DNA of 64,000 nucleotides from Anaerolineales bacterium (lineage in GTDB: Bacteria > Chloroflexota > Anaerolineae > Anaerolineales > Villigracilaceae): contig CP129482.1 of assembly GCA_030583925.1 (NCBI GenBank), positions 1,116,001 to 1,180,000 on the forward strand, read 5' to 3'. The translations under genes were made by a program, and so were the position numbers. The notes under the pieces were generated by a model. That model was given only the letters and a program-made list of their open reading frames with translations. It searched no databases and was not told the DNA's origin. Below, one piece after another: positions 30,478 to 39,393 of this stretch (positions are counted from its first letter, which is position 1; each line of letters begins with the position of its first letter).

Positions 30478-32130
30478 ATGGACATCCAGGCGCGTTACAA
30501 AAAATGGCAGGAAAACACCCTCCAAAAATCGTTGGATAAATTCAAAGAACGACGCGAACGCTTCACCACCTCTTCCGGGATTGAAGTGCCCCGCCTCTCT
30601 CTGCCGGGTGAGACTGATTCGCCCTACCCCGACCGTCTCGGCTTCCCCGGCGAATACCCCTTCACGCGCGGCGTCCAACCGACGATGTATCGCTCGCGCT
30701 TTTGGACGATGCGCCAGTACGCGGGCTTTGGCACAGCCGAAGAGACCAACCAACGTTACCGGTATCTTCTGCAAAACGGACAAACCGGCTTGTCCGTCGC
30801 CTTCGACCTGCCGACACAGATCGGCTACGACGCGGACGACCCCATCGCACACGGCGAGGTGGGCAAGGTCGGCGTTTCGATCTCCTCCGTTCACGATATG
30901 GAAGTTTTGTTCAAAGATATTCCGTTGGAAAGCGTTTCGACCTCGATGACGATCAACGCGCCCGCCGGCGTTTTGCTGGCGATGTATATCGCGGTGGCAA
31001 AGCGCCAAGGGGCAGACGTGAGCAAACTACGCGGCACAATTCAAAACGACATTCTCAAAGAATATGTGGCGCGCGGCACCTATATCTTCCCACCCACGCC
31101 TTCGATGCGCCTCATCACCGACATTTTCTCGTTTTGCGAGAAAGAAGTCCCGAACTGGAACACGATCTCGATCTCAGGCTATCACATGCGCGAAGCCGGC
31201 TCGACGGCGGTGCAAGAGGTGGCGTTCACGCTTGCCAACGGGATCGCCTATGTAGAGGCAGCCCTTGCGGCTGGATTGAATATTGACGAGTTTGCCGGTC
31301 AACTCTCGTTCTTCTTCAACGCGCACAACAACTTTTTGGAAGAGGTCGCGAAGTTCCGCGCCGCGCGCAGGCTTTGGGCAAAAATCATGCGCGAACGGTT
31401 CAAAGCGCAGAAGCCAGCCTCGTGGCAACTCCGATTCCACACTCAGACCGCAGGCTCGACCCTCACCGCGCAACAGCCTGAAAACAACGTAGTGCGCGTG
31501 ACCGTGCAAGCGTTGTCCGCTGTCCTTGGCGGAACGCAATCTCTGCACACCAACTCGATGGACGAGGCGTTGTGGCTTCCCACCGAGAAAGCCGTGCGCG
31601 TCGCGCTCCGCACACAGCAGATTCTCGCCTACGAATCCGGCGTGGCAGACTCGGTGGACCCGCTGGCGGGATCGTACCTGATCGAATACCTCACCGACGA
31701 GATCGAAAATCGCGCGCAGGCATACATTTCCAAGATTGACGATCTGGACGGCGCGTTGACCGCCATCGAGCGCGGCTTCATGCAAAGCGAAATTCAAGAT
31801 GCGGCGTATGCGGCACAGCAGGCGATCGAAAAGAAAGAACAGATTGTTGTGGGAGTCAATCAATTTCAAGTGGAGGAAGATTTGACGCTGGAAAGGTTGA
31901 AGGTTGACCCTGCCATCGAAGCGTCGGCGCGGGAGAGGTTGAAGAGATTAAGAGAGACTAGAGACTCGAAATTGGTGGGGGACTTGCTCGGCAAGTTGAA
32001 ATCTGCCGCGCACGGAACCGAGAACTTGATGCCGTTGTTCATCGAAGCGGTAGAGAACAATATTACCCTCGGCGAGATTTGCAACGCGCTCCGGTCCGTG
32101 TGGGGCGAGTATGTGGCGGAAGGGTTTTGA
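30478..32130 (+). CDS. Methylmalonyl-CoA mutase, catalytic (large) subunit
   Basis: A 550-residue acyl-CoA mutase chain. Conserved segments include [89 protein letters not shown] and the [15 protein letters not shown] block. It contains only the substrate-binding barrel; the B12-binding domain must come from a separate small subunit not in this window. GGAGG precedes ATG 30478. It interconverts methylmalonyl-CoA and succinyl-CoA, or a related acyl pair. The [15 protein letters not shown] motif agrees with the MCM/ICM type; the exact substrate is not certain. Confidence 0.93.
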   Translation: MDIQARYKKWQENTLQKSLDKFKERRERFTTSSGIEVPRLSLPGETDSPYPDRLGFPGEYPFTRGVQPTMYRSRFWTMRQYAGFGTAEETNQRYRYLLQNGQTGLSVAFDLPTQIGYDADDPIAHGEVGKVGVSISSVHDMEVLFKDIPLESVSTSMTINAPAGVLLAMYIAVAKRQGADVSKLRGTIQNDILKEYVARGTYIFPPTPSMRLITDIFSFCEKEVPNWNTISISGYHMREAGSTAVQEVAFTLANGIAYVEAALAAGLNIDEFAGQLSFFFNAHNNFLEEVAKFRAARRLWAKIMRERFKAQKPASWQLRFHTQTAGSTLTAQQPENNVVRVTVQALSAVLGGTQSLHTNSMDEALWLPTEKAVRVALRTQQILAYESGVADSVDPLAGSYLIEYLTDEIENRAQAYISKIDDLDGALTAIERGFMQSEIQDAAYAAQQAIEKKEQIVVGVNQFQVEEDLTLERLKVDPAIEASARERLKRLRETRDSKLVGDLLGKLKSAAHGTENLMPLFIEAVENNITLGEICNALRSVWGEYVAEGF

Positions 32131-32325
32131 CTCATCCCATCTCCCTAAAATTCGATAAACACTGGCATTGAGCCAGTTCTGTAGTGCGTATTCATGTTGC
32201 ATTATTGCGTAAAGTGAGTAGCGTCTCAGATAACAGGAGAAATATCCTGTAAAACACATGCCAAAGAGTAGTGGGTTGATTCCTAGCGTTTGTATAGAAT
32301 TATCCTGATCGAAAAGGAGATATCT

Positions 32326-32817
32326 ATGGCGAATATCAACTCCTTAGTTCAGGGTTTTCTTGCTCAGAAAAAGATTGCTGTGGTTGGTGTGTCCGACAAA
32401 CGCGAGACTGGCTGTAATGCGACTTACCAAAAACTCAAGGATAGCGGTTATCAAGTCTATGCGGTGAACCCGCGCATCGCTTCATTCCAAGGAGATGCCT
32501 GCTATCCCGACTTGAAATCCATCCCCGATACACCGGACGCGGTTTTTATCCTCGCCAATCCAAACGTCACACGGCAAATCGTAGAACAATGCATGGAGTT
32601 GGGGATTAAACGCGTATGGATGCACTGCATGATGGGCATCAAGCCCGGCTTGGCGGCAGGCATCACCAGTGTCTCGCCTGAGGCGGTGGCGTTGTGCGAA
32701 GCCAACGGGATCGCGGTCATCCCCGGATCATGCCCGAACCAATATTTGAAGCCAGACTTTGCTCACCGGGCAATGTGGGGATTGTGGAGCGCGCTGGGAT
32801 TCATGCGCTCTGGCTGA
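32326..32817 (+). CDS. CoA-binding (Rossmann-fold) protein
   Basis: A 163-residue protein of the CoA_binding family. The fold begins KKIAVVGVSDKRETGCNATYQKLKDSGYQVYAVNPR, then DAVFILANP and GIKRVWMHCMMG. Related proteins bind CoA or NAD and are often free-standing relatives of succinyl-CoA ligase alpha chains. AAGGAG precedes ATG 32326. It follows the mutase gene by 195 bp and ends at a terminator. A link to acyl-CoA metabolism is reasonable but inferred. Confidence 0.82.
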   Translation: MANINSLVQGFLAQKKIAVVGVSDKRETGCNATYQKLKDSGYQVYAVNPRIASFQGDACYPDLKSIPDTPDAVFILANPNVTRQIVEQCMELGIKRVWMHCMMGIKPGLAAGITSVSPEAVALCEANGIAVIPGSCPNQYLKPDFAHRAMWGLWSALGFMRSG

Positions 32818-32836
32818 CAGTGATGGAACTACAAAA

Positions 32837-32865
32837 AAAGACCCGGACAAATTGTCCGGGTCTTT
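32837..32865. terminator. Strong bidirectional terminator hairpin
   Basis: AAAGACCCGGAC and GTCCGGGTCTTT form a 12-bp stem around AAATT, preceded by an A-run and ending in TCTTT. It follows the CoA-binding protein gene. Confidence 0.85.
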
Positions 32866-33022
32866 GATAATTTCCCGCCCCCTGTGCAAAGCCCCTCTGC
32901 ACCCCACAAATAATCTCCCCATAATTCAATATTGTTATTCTAGCCATTTCTTGGACAAAATCCAGCAAATGGATTTACAATCTACTCAAAGATTTTTTTG
33001 AGTCCCCGGGAGGCATATTTCC

Positions 33023-33916
33023 ATGCATCGGATGGATTTTGGTCAACTCGTGGCAGCGCTCAGGCAGGATTTGGGCTGGACACAGTTCCAACTTGCCGAA
33101 GCCGCCGATATTGATGAAGCGGTCATCAGCCAGGTTGAACGAGGCGTAAAGCGGTTCCTTGGGCCGGAACTGTTGTTTGGTCTCGCCAACGCTTTGCAGT
33201 TGACCACCCTCGAGCGGCGCGAATTCTTTCTTGCCGCAAGCGGGCTGGATCAAAAAGAGACCGTCCGCCAGGCTTCGGTAGCGACGACCACCGACGTTTT
33301 CAATGCCCGTAAAACGCTGGATAAGATAGTGGAGATGGTGGCGCACGCTCGTCTACCCACTTTTCTCACCGATGCCTACAGCGATGTGATCTGCGCCAAT
33401 CGGATCGCGGTCGCGTTCTTCCAACCCTCTCCAAGTGTGTTCGATGGCATAGAAAAGATTCCTGGAGGATACAACACCACGCGCTTTAATTTTGGTAAAG
33501 ATTTGCAGGCTCGCAACATTGTCGAAGGGAATTGGGAAGCCTACGCCTTGAACTCGATGCGCTCTTTTCGGGTCCATAGCCTGCGGTATCGAGCTACGCC
33601 ATACTTTAAATATCTGATGAAGGCATTCCGGAACCCGGCGGACTATCCGTTTTTCGATCGTTTCTGGAAGATGGTCTCTTCGGTTGAACAGGATAAGGAT
33701 GTGAGTACGGATTTCTTTGCCATCCGTCATCGCAACCTTGGGGATATCAAGTATGGTTCCTCGGGAACCACCTCGATCACAGCCTTCGGCGACCTGAATC
33801 TGGTCCACTACATCCCTTTCGATGAGCAGACCAGCCGCGTCTTCGACCAACTGGTACATGATGCGGGGCAGGGCGCCGTCAATTTTGCGCCTTGGCCCCA
33901 GAAGAACATGCCGTAA
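33023..33916 (+). CDS. XRE-family regulator with MmyB-type ligand domain
   Basis: A 297-residue regulator. The N-terminal HTH is at about 7-62 (LRQDLGWTQFQLAEAADIDEAVISQVERG). The remainder matches the MmyB-like (MLTR) sensor domain found in actinobacterial and Chloroflexota regulators, with TFLTDAYSDVICANRIAVAFF and the YGSSGTTSITAFGDLNLVHYIPFDEQT end block. The ligand is likely a small hydrophobic molecule, by family knowledge. GGAGG lies before the ATG. Two ATGs (33023, 33032) are possible. No obvious target gene is adjacent; it could regulate itself. Confidence 0.85.
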   Translation: MHRMDFGQLVAALRQDLGWTQFQLAEAADIDEAVISQVERGVKRFLGPELLFGLANALQLTTLERREFFLAASGLDQKETVRQASVATTTDVFNARKTLDKIVEMVAHARLPTFLTDAYSDVICANRIAVAFFQPSPSVFDGIEKIPGGYNTTRFNFGKDLQARNIVEGNWEAYALNSMRSFRVHSLRYRATPYFKYLMKAFRNPADYPFFDRFWKMVSSVEQDKDVSTDFFAIRHRNLGDIKYGSSGTTSITAFGDLNLVHYIPFDEQTSRVFDQLVHDAGQGAVNFAPWPQKNMP

Positions 33917-34009
33917 AGTTCCGGGGGGGTAAACCTGTGATAAAATACGCCGCCGGACGTAGTACCCTTCGTCCGAGTAAACACCTAAAGAAAGAAGGGC
34001 TTGAACGAA

Positions 34010-34561
34010 ATGAAAGTAATGCTGGTCAAAGACGTGTACAAACTGGGGCGCGCGGGGGACGTGAAAAAAGTCGCTGATGGCTATGGGCGCAACTTCCTCC
34101 TCCCGCAAGGGTTGGCGGTGCTCGCCACAGCCGGAGCAATCAAACAGTCGGAAAAGATTCGGGCGCAGGCGGAAGTCAAGCGCGCGGAACTCAATAACGA
34201 GTTAAAAGATTTGGCGACTCAGATCGGCAACGTTGTCCTTAACTTTGCCGGTAAAGCCGGCGAGACCGGCAAGCTCTATGGTTCGATCACCACGCAGGAT
34301 GTGGCGACCGCGATCCAAGAACAGACGCGCTATGAAGTCAAGAAACAACAGATTGACATGCAGCCCATCCGCAATCTCGGCGAATTCAAAGCGCATGTCC
34401 GCCTGACGATGGACCTCGTTCCCGAAGTCAAGATCATCGTCTACCGTGAGGGTGAGGCGCACGAAGAAGGCGCGCCGGCGGAAGAGGTCGCTGAAGAAGC
34501 CGCGCCCGCAGAGACGACCGCAGAAGAAACCGCGCCACCGGCTGAAACCGAAGCCGCGTAA
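34010..34561 (+). CDS. rplI: 50S ribosomal protein L9
   Basis: A 183-residue L9. The N-terminal rRNA-binding domain reads MKVMLVKDVYKLGRAGDVKKVADGYGRNFLLPQGLA, the connecting helix follows, and the C-terminal domain includes FAGKAGETGKLYGSITTQDVA. Bacterial L9 is usually about 150 residues; here a 35-residue Ala/Glu-rich tail is added. ATG 34010 is preferred over the upstream TTG (34001) because the family starts MKV. A likely extended -10, TGTGATAAAAT, lies near 33940. It is not next to rpsF or rpsR in this window. Confidence 0.95.
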   Translation: MKVMLVKDVYKLGRAGDVKKVADGYGRNFLLPQGLAVLATAGAIKQSEKIRAQAEVKRAELNNELKDLATQIGNVVLNFAGKAGETGKLYGSITTQDVATAIQEQTRYEVKKQQIDMQPIRNLGEFKAHVRLTMDLVPEVKIIVYREGEAHEEGAPAEEVAEEAAPAETTAEETAPPAETEAA

Positions 34562-34637
34562 GCACAGCGCCTCTCGCCATTGACGTCACCAGTTCATTCC
34601 CGCACGATGGGGCGCTGGTGATGTTTTATTTTGTGTA

Positions 34638-36293
34638 ATGCAAACTATCGGACAAAGACTCAAACAGGCGCGCGAATCGAAACGCCTCACGCTCGAAAAA
34701 GTCTTCGAAGCGACGCGTATTCGCGTCCCATATTTGCAGGCGCTCGAAGCCGACGATCATTCCGTGATGCCTTCGCCCGTGCAAGCGCGCGGCTATCTGC
34801 GAAACTATGCCGAATTCCTCGGTTTGGATTTCGATCAACTGCTGGAGGAAATGCGCGCCGAGAGTAAAACATCGGATGAACTTATCACGCCGATGGATTC
34901 GACTCCCTCGCCGGCGACTCCGACTCTTGAAGTTTCTCCGCCTCAGGAAGCGGCGCTTCCTTCCCCCTCCAAGCCTGCTCGCCGTAAAAAAGCGGAGTCC
35001 AAGCCTGCAACTGATTCGGCTCCCTCCAAACCCCGGCGGACTCGCAAGAAGGTCGCGCCCGAACCGGTGATCGAAGAACCTCAGCCGGAAATCATCGAGC
35101 CAACTCCAGTTATTGAACCTATTGTCGAACCAGTCGTTGAAACTCCAGCAGAGGAGCCGCCTCAATCGGATGTAAGCGAGAGTCTCTGGCAATCGTGGCT
35201 GAACCGTTTAAGTTCAGCGATCTCGATTCGAGTCAAACGCAGGGAAGAGCCGCAAACCGAATTGGTCGCGCCGGATGCTGTAACCGAGGATATTCAACCT
35301 CCTGCAACTTTCCAACCTGAAAACCTTCAACCCTTCGACGCGGCTCAGGACAAGCCTTCCACTGAAATCTTCAAAGAGATCGGCGTCGAACTTCGCCGGC
35401 GCCGCGAAATGCTCAGCCTGCACCTCGACGAAGTGGAACGGAACACGCACGTCAAGGCGCATTATCTCGAAGCGCTCGAAACCGGCGCGATGGAAAATCT
35501 GCCGTCCACGGTGCAGACGCGCGGCATGTTGTCCAATTACGCGTCGTTCCTCGATTTGGACGTGGACGCTATCCTCCTCCGTTACGCGGACGGACTGCAA
35601 GCGCGGCACCGCGAGCGGAATCCGCAAAAACCGGTCCGTCAGCCGGGTGAGCCGATCGTGTCGAATATCCCGCCGCTGCGTAGTTTCATCGCGGGCGATC
35701 TCATTTTCGGCATCGGTATTGCCGTCCTCTTGGTCGGTTTTCTCATTTGGGGCATCAACCGTGTGGTCACTTTGCAAAATCAGGAAGTGATTGACCCTAC
35801 CGCGCCGTCCATTTCGGATGTGTTACTCGCCACGCTGGACCCTTCGCTCTTCACGCCGACCGCCACACTTGAGTTTGTGGATAACAATGAGCCGACCGCG
35901 ACGATCGTTATCCCTACGCAGAATTTGAACGTAAACGTCCAAGTAAATTTGGTTGCCGTCGAGCGAACGTACATGCGTGTGATCGTGGATGGGGAAGAGG
36001 TCTTCAACGGACGCGTCGTGCCGGGAACTGCGTATCCGTTCGAGGCGGAGGAGCAGGTTGAAGTGTTAGTAGGGAACGGCGCCGCGATCCGCATCGTGTA
36101 CAATGGGCGCGACCTTGGTCTGCTCGGTGGGTTCGGCGAAGTGATCAGCAATATTTATCGCGAAGAGGAGATTGTTACTCCCACCGCATTGCCGACTCAG
36201 CCTCCCACCATTACGCCCACGCCGACTGCCACAGTTCCCCCGTCGCGCACGCCGATTCCCTCGAACACGCCAGCGGCAACGAGAACTCCATAA
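34638..36293 (+). CDS. RodZ-like protein with two HTH domains
   Basis: A 551-residue membrane protein related to the cell-shape factor RodZ. HTH_25 domains occur twice: residues 3-75 (GQRLKQARESKRLTLEKVFEATRI...LEADDHSVMPSPVQARGYLRNYA) and about 248-320 (GVELRRRREMLSLHLDEVERNTHV...LETGAMENLPSTVQTRGMLSNYA). A membrane helix (DLIFGIGIAVLLVGFLIWGI) and an external DUF4115-like domain (VNLVAVERTYMRVIVDGEEVFNGRV) follow, then a Pro/Thr tail. One HTH is usual, so the tandem is an internal duplication. The linker contains a short stretch (FDAAQDKPS) encoded by a dispersed DNA repeat. No mreB is nearby. Confidence 0.85.
   Translation: MQTIGQRLKQARESKRLTLEKVFEATRIRVPYLQALEADDHSVMPSPVQARGYLRNYAEFLGLDFDQLLEEMRAESKTSDELITPMDSTPSPATPTLEVSPPQEAALPSPSKPARRKKAESKPATDSAPSKPRRTRKKVAPEPVIEEPQPEIIEPTPVIEPIVEPVVETPAEEPPQSDVSESLWQSWLNRLSSAISIRVKRREEPQTELVAPDAVTEDIQPPATFQPENLQPFDAAQDKPSTEIFKEIGVELRRRREMLSLHLDEVERNTHVKAHYLEALETGAMENLPSTVQTRGMLSNYASFLDLDVDAILLRYADGLQARHRERNPQKPVRQPGEPIVSNIPPLRSFIAGDLIFGIGIAVLLVGFLIWGINRVVTLQNQEVIDPTAPSISDVLLATLDPSLFTPTATLEFVDNNEPTATIVIPTQNLNVNVQVNLVAVERTYMRVIVDGEEVFNGRVVPGTAYPFEAEEQVEVLVGNGAAIRIVYNGRDLGLLGGFGEVISNIYREEEIVTPTALPTQPPTITPTPTATVPPSRTPIPSNTPAATRTP
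35322..35358. repeat. Dispersed repeat fragment inside the RodZ-like gene
   Basis: CCTTCAACCCTTCGACGCGG followed by CTCAGGACAAGCC is of the CTTCGAC...GCTCAGGACAAGC type common as intergenic repeats. It is read in frame within the interdomain linker. Confidence 0.5.
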
Positions 36294-36340
36294 CGCGTAG
36301 AACAAAATGGCATTTTGCTCTACGAAATAGGAAAATTTAC

Positions 36341-37687
36341 TTGTCGAAAAACACTTTTCATCTCGTCTCACTGGGTTGCTCAAAGAACACGGTTGATTCC
36401 GATTCGATGGCGCAACTGCTTGTCCGCGATGGGTATCATGCGGTGGATAATCCCTCGCACGCGAACGTGTTGATCGTGAACACCTGCGGCTTTATCGGTC
36501 CCGCCAAGCAGGAATCACTGGACGTTCTGCGCGAACTTGCCGATGGCAAGAAAAAGAATCAAATCTTGATCGCGGCGGGATGTCTGACACAGCGCTACGG
36601 AGCGGAAGTGGCGGAAAAGGTCCCCGGCATTGACGGCGTGTTGGGCACGCGTCGCTGGATGGATATTGTTCAAGTGGTGCGCGAACTTCGCCAGAGTCCA
36701 CACCCTGAGCCTCTTTACCATTTGCCCGATGCAAAAACCGTTGGCGTGGATGAACGGGACGCGTTGCGCGCGTCGGTGGCGGGCGCGAGCGCGTACGTCA
36801 AAATTGCGGATGGATGCCGCCGTCCGTGCGCGTTTTGCGCCATTCCGCTTATCAAAGGGACGGCGGTCTCGCGCCCAGTGGAGTTGATCCTCGACGAAGC
36901 GCGTCGCCTCAGGGACGCGGGGGTGCGTGAGTTGATTCTCATCGCGCAGGACACGACTGATTACGGTCACGACTTGGGGATGAAAGACGGGCTGGCGATT
37001 TTGTTGGAGCAATTGACAACCAACGTGCCAGACATGGACTGGATTCGAATCATGTACGCCTATCCCGGCTATGTGACGGATCGTTTGATCGATGTGATGG
37101 CTTCGAGCAAGCAAGTCCTGCCGTATCTCGATATGCCTCTACAACACGCGCACCCGAAGACGTTGTATCGTATGCGCCGTCCGTCGAATATTGATTGGGT
37201 GCATCGCACGCTGGGAAAGATGCGTTCAAGGATTTCAAACCTTGCCATCCGTACAACATTCATCGTAGGCTACCCTGGCGAAACGGACGAGGAATATCAA
37301 GCGTTGTATGATTTTGTGGAAGAGATTCGTTTCGACCGCGTGGGCGCGTTCCAGTTTTCGTTCGAGCCGGGGACTACTAGCGAGCCGCTCGGCGACCCGG
37401 TTCCCGCGGAGGTCAAACAGGCGCGCTTCGAACAGTTGATGGAACTGCAACAGGGAATCTCCATGCAGGTCAATCAATCGTACGTCGGGAAAACGTTGGA
37501 TGTTTTGGTCGAGGGGCGCGATAAAGGAATCGCCATCGGACGTTCGTACCGCGACGCACCAGAAATTGACGGGTTGGTCTTCGTCGAAGGGGATGCGAGG
37601 ATCGGCGAGATCGTGCCTGTGAAAATCACCGGCGCGCTGGCGTATGACTTGACCGGAGTTCCCGCGCCAGAGTTGATTCATTTGTAG
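36341..37687 (+). CDS. rimO: Ribosomal protein S12 methylthiotransferase RimO
   Basis: A 448-residue radical SAM methylthiotransferase. The N-terminal UPF0004 domain starts FHLVSLGCSKNTVDSDSMAQLL, the RimO-type signature (MiaB differs here). Its cluster cysteines are in GCSKN, VNTCGF and AAGCLTQR. The radical SAM motif is CRRPCAFC near residue 157-164, and a TRAM domain is at the end (GKTLDVLVEGRDKGIAIGRSYRDAPEIDG). It modifies a conserved Asp of ribosomal protein S12. The start is TTG at 36341 with AGGA upstream; no ATG fits before the conserved strand. Confidence 0.95.
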   Translation: MSKNTFHLVSLGCSKNTVDSDSMAQLLVRDGYHAVDNPSHANVLIVNTCGFIGPAKQESLDVLRELADGKKKNQILIAAGCLTQRYGAEVAEKVPGIDGVLGTRRWMDIVQVVRELRQSPHPEPLYHLPDAKTVGVDERDALRASVAGASAYVKIADGCRRPCAFCAIPLIKGTAVSRPVELILDEARRLRDAGVRELILIAQDTTDYGHDLGMKDGLAILLEQLTTNVPDMDWIRIMYAYPGYVTDRLIDVMASSKQVLPYLDMPLQHAHPKTLYRMRRPSNIDWVHRTLGKMRSRISNLAIRTTFIVGYPGETDEEYQALYDFVEEIRFDRVGAFQFSFEPGTTSEPLGDPVPAEVKQARFEQLMELQQGISMQVNQSYVGKTLDVLVEGRDKGIAIGRSYRDAPEIDGLVFVEGDARIGEIVPVKITGALAYDLTGVPAPELIHL

Positions 37688-37740
37688 GGCAAGATGCCAT
37701 CTTGCGCTGCCTCACGAGTTGAATCAGCCGCAGGAAACTG

Positions 37741-37778
37741 AATCAGCCCGCCCTTTGAGAAAGAGGCGGGCTGATTTT
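37741..37778 (+). terminator. Rho-independent terminator after rimO
   Basis: AATCAGCCCGC and GCGGGCTGATT form an 11-bp stem with a 14-base loop followed by TTTTT. It could also serve the convergent membrane gene. Confidence 0.85.
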
Positions 37779-37800
37779 TATGTCGCGGGTACGATCGGAG

Positions 37801-38310
37801 TTATGACGCGCGCGCGACTGCTGTCGCGGCGAGGATGAGGATTCCTAGAGCGAGATTGATCTGCAGAAGTCGAATCTCGCGGCGTTGCAGGGATTCCAGT
37901 TGAGCCGTGTTCTTCGTTTTCTTCGAGATGAGGATGGCGCGGCGGATGGCGGGAATCACGTCCCAGGTTTGGATCGCGCTGACCACGATCACGATCATTC
38001 CGAGGAAATGTTTAGCGAGGATCGCCAGCGACCATTGTGTGCTGGTGGAAAGAAAGCCGTCATAGTGCGGGTTGACGCTCATCTGGAACAAGCCGGTTAG
38101 CACCAGCAGGCTGAGGCTGAACCACGTAACCGGCTCGAACCGTTTTTGGACGGCTTCAATGAGCGCGAGTTGGGCATTCGCATCGAGTGTGCGTTTTATG
38201 GCGGGCAGGAAGAGGAACGCGATGGCTGAAAGACTTCCGATCCACGCGACCGTTGCGAGGAAATGCAGCCAGTAGGCGATTGCAACTGCCCAATCGGGAG
38301 GAGGCGTCAT
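37801..38310 (-). CDS. CopD-like membrane protein
   Basis: A 169-residue integral membrane protein with four helices (about 8-32, 58-78, 90-112, 143-165). Conserved-looking histidines sit at WLHFLATVAWIGS and LAKHFLGMIVIV, as in the CopD-domain family linked to copper transport or, in relatives, to heme-related membrane proteins. The start overlaps the upstream gene by ATGA. Substrate unknown. Confidence 0.68.
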   Translation of the reverse strand: MTPPPDWAVAIAYWLHFLATVAWIGSLSAIAFLFLPAIKRTLDANAQLALIEAVQKRFEPVTWFSLSLLVLTGLFQMSVNPHYDGFLSTSTQWSLAILAKHFLGMIVIVVSAIQTWDVIPAIRRAILISKKTKNTAQLESLQRREIRLLQINLALGILILAATAVARAS

Positions 38311-39368
38311 GGAGTCGCTGTTGGCGGTGGCGTTGTTGGCGCGGGTGTATCTGTTGGAGCCGATGGCGTGTCGGTCGCGGCAGGCGGTGGTCCGCCAGTT
38401 GGGGTTTCAGTGGGTGTGAAAACTGGACCAGTTGTGGGCGTTGGCGGGTTACAGATCGGCAGAATTTCATCGTAATTATCTTGCGCGGTTTTATCGAGCG
38501 CGCCATAGGCTAGCGCGTTTTGATATTGTGCGAGCGCCTCGCCGTTACCGCAGTATCTCTCCTGTCCAACGAGTTCGTCGCCGTAACGCATTAATGCGAA
38601 TTGATAGCGCACACTGGCTGTCATGGTGCCATCCCACAGATTGCCCCAACTGCTCGCTTGTTGGAAGTAGAAGACCGCTTGCGACCAATCCAATTCCCAG
38701 AATGACGCGCCGATGAGGTAGACGCGCGCGCCTTCGCGCAGACCGTTGGAGTCGCGGTCGAGCGGACCGAATCTCTCCGCCAGGGTGATCTGGTAGATGC
38801 CGCCTTCGAGATTCCCTGAATTGATGAGGTTTACGCCGTAGTTCCGCAGAGCGAAGTAATACATTCCGTCCACGAGGGAGGCGTTGTAGGTCGGGTCGAG
38901 TTTACGCATCTCGTCGAGCGCGCCGATGGCTCCGGGCCAATCTTGCGCGGCGATGAGTTGCTGGGCGCGCGAGAACGCCTCTTCCGCGCCACTGAAATCG
39001 GGCGTCGGCGTGAGCGAGGGCGTCGGCGTGGGTGTGGGTTGGTTCATCAACACCAGCACGTTGGTTAACTGCTGTTGCGCGTCGGGGAAGGACGGGTCAT
39101 GTTGGATGATCCACTCGAGGCGTTGCTTGGCGTTTTCATATCGCCCGAATTGGATGTCCACGAGCGCGTAGGTGAATTGTTCGCTGAGTTGCTGGCTCAT
39201 CACCGACGATTGATAGGCTCGCCGCGTGCCAAGCCCCGACTGGAATCCACTGAAGATGGCGATGGCAAGCAAGACGATGACGCCGAGCGCGGTGAATAGT
39301 ATTTTCTTGCCGCGTCGGGGTTTTACGGCCTTCATGTTAGGTTGTGTATTTCCGAGATTGTCAGACAT
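38307..39368 (-). CDS. Membrane-anchored TPR-like protein
   Basis: A 353-residue protein with one N-terminal helix (KILFTALGVIVLLAIAIFSGF) preceded by a basic cytoplasmic stretch. The external part holds helical repeats of TPR character (YALVDIQFGRYENAKQRLEWIIQHDPSFPDA; AFSRAQQLIAAQDWPGAIGALDEMRKLDP), interrupted by a PTPTPTP spacer, and ends in a long Pro/Thr tail. Such proteins usually scaffold envelope complexes. It overlaps the CopD-like gene and follows murJ by 25 bp on the same strand. Confidence 0.75.
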   Translation of the reverse strand: MSDNLGNTQPNMKAVKPRRGKKILFTALGVIVLLAIAIFSGFQSGLGTRRAYQSSVMSQQLSEQFTYALVDIQFGRYENAKQRLEWIIQHDPSFPDAQQQLTNVLVLMNQPTPTPTPSLTPTPDFSGAEEAFSRAQQLIAAQDWPGAIGALDEMRKLDPTYNASLVDGMYYFALRNYGVNLINSGNLEGGIYQITLAERFGPLDRDSNGLREGARVYLIGASFWELDWSQAVFYFQQASSWGNLWDGTMTASVRYQFALMRYGDELVGQERYCGNGEALAQYQNALAYGALDKTAQDNYDEILPICNPPTPTTGPVFTPTETPTGGPPPAATDTPSAPTDTPAPTTPPPTATP

Positions 39369-39393
39369 GGGAAAGATTATATCAGCCTTGATT

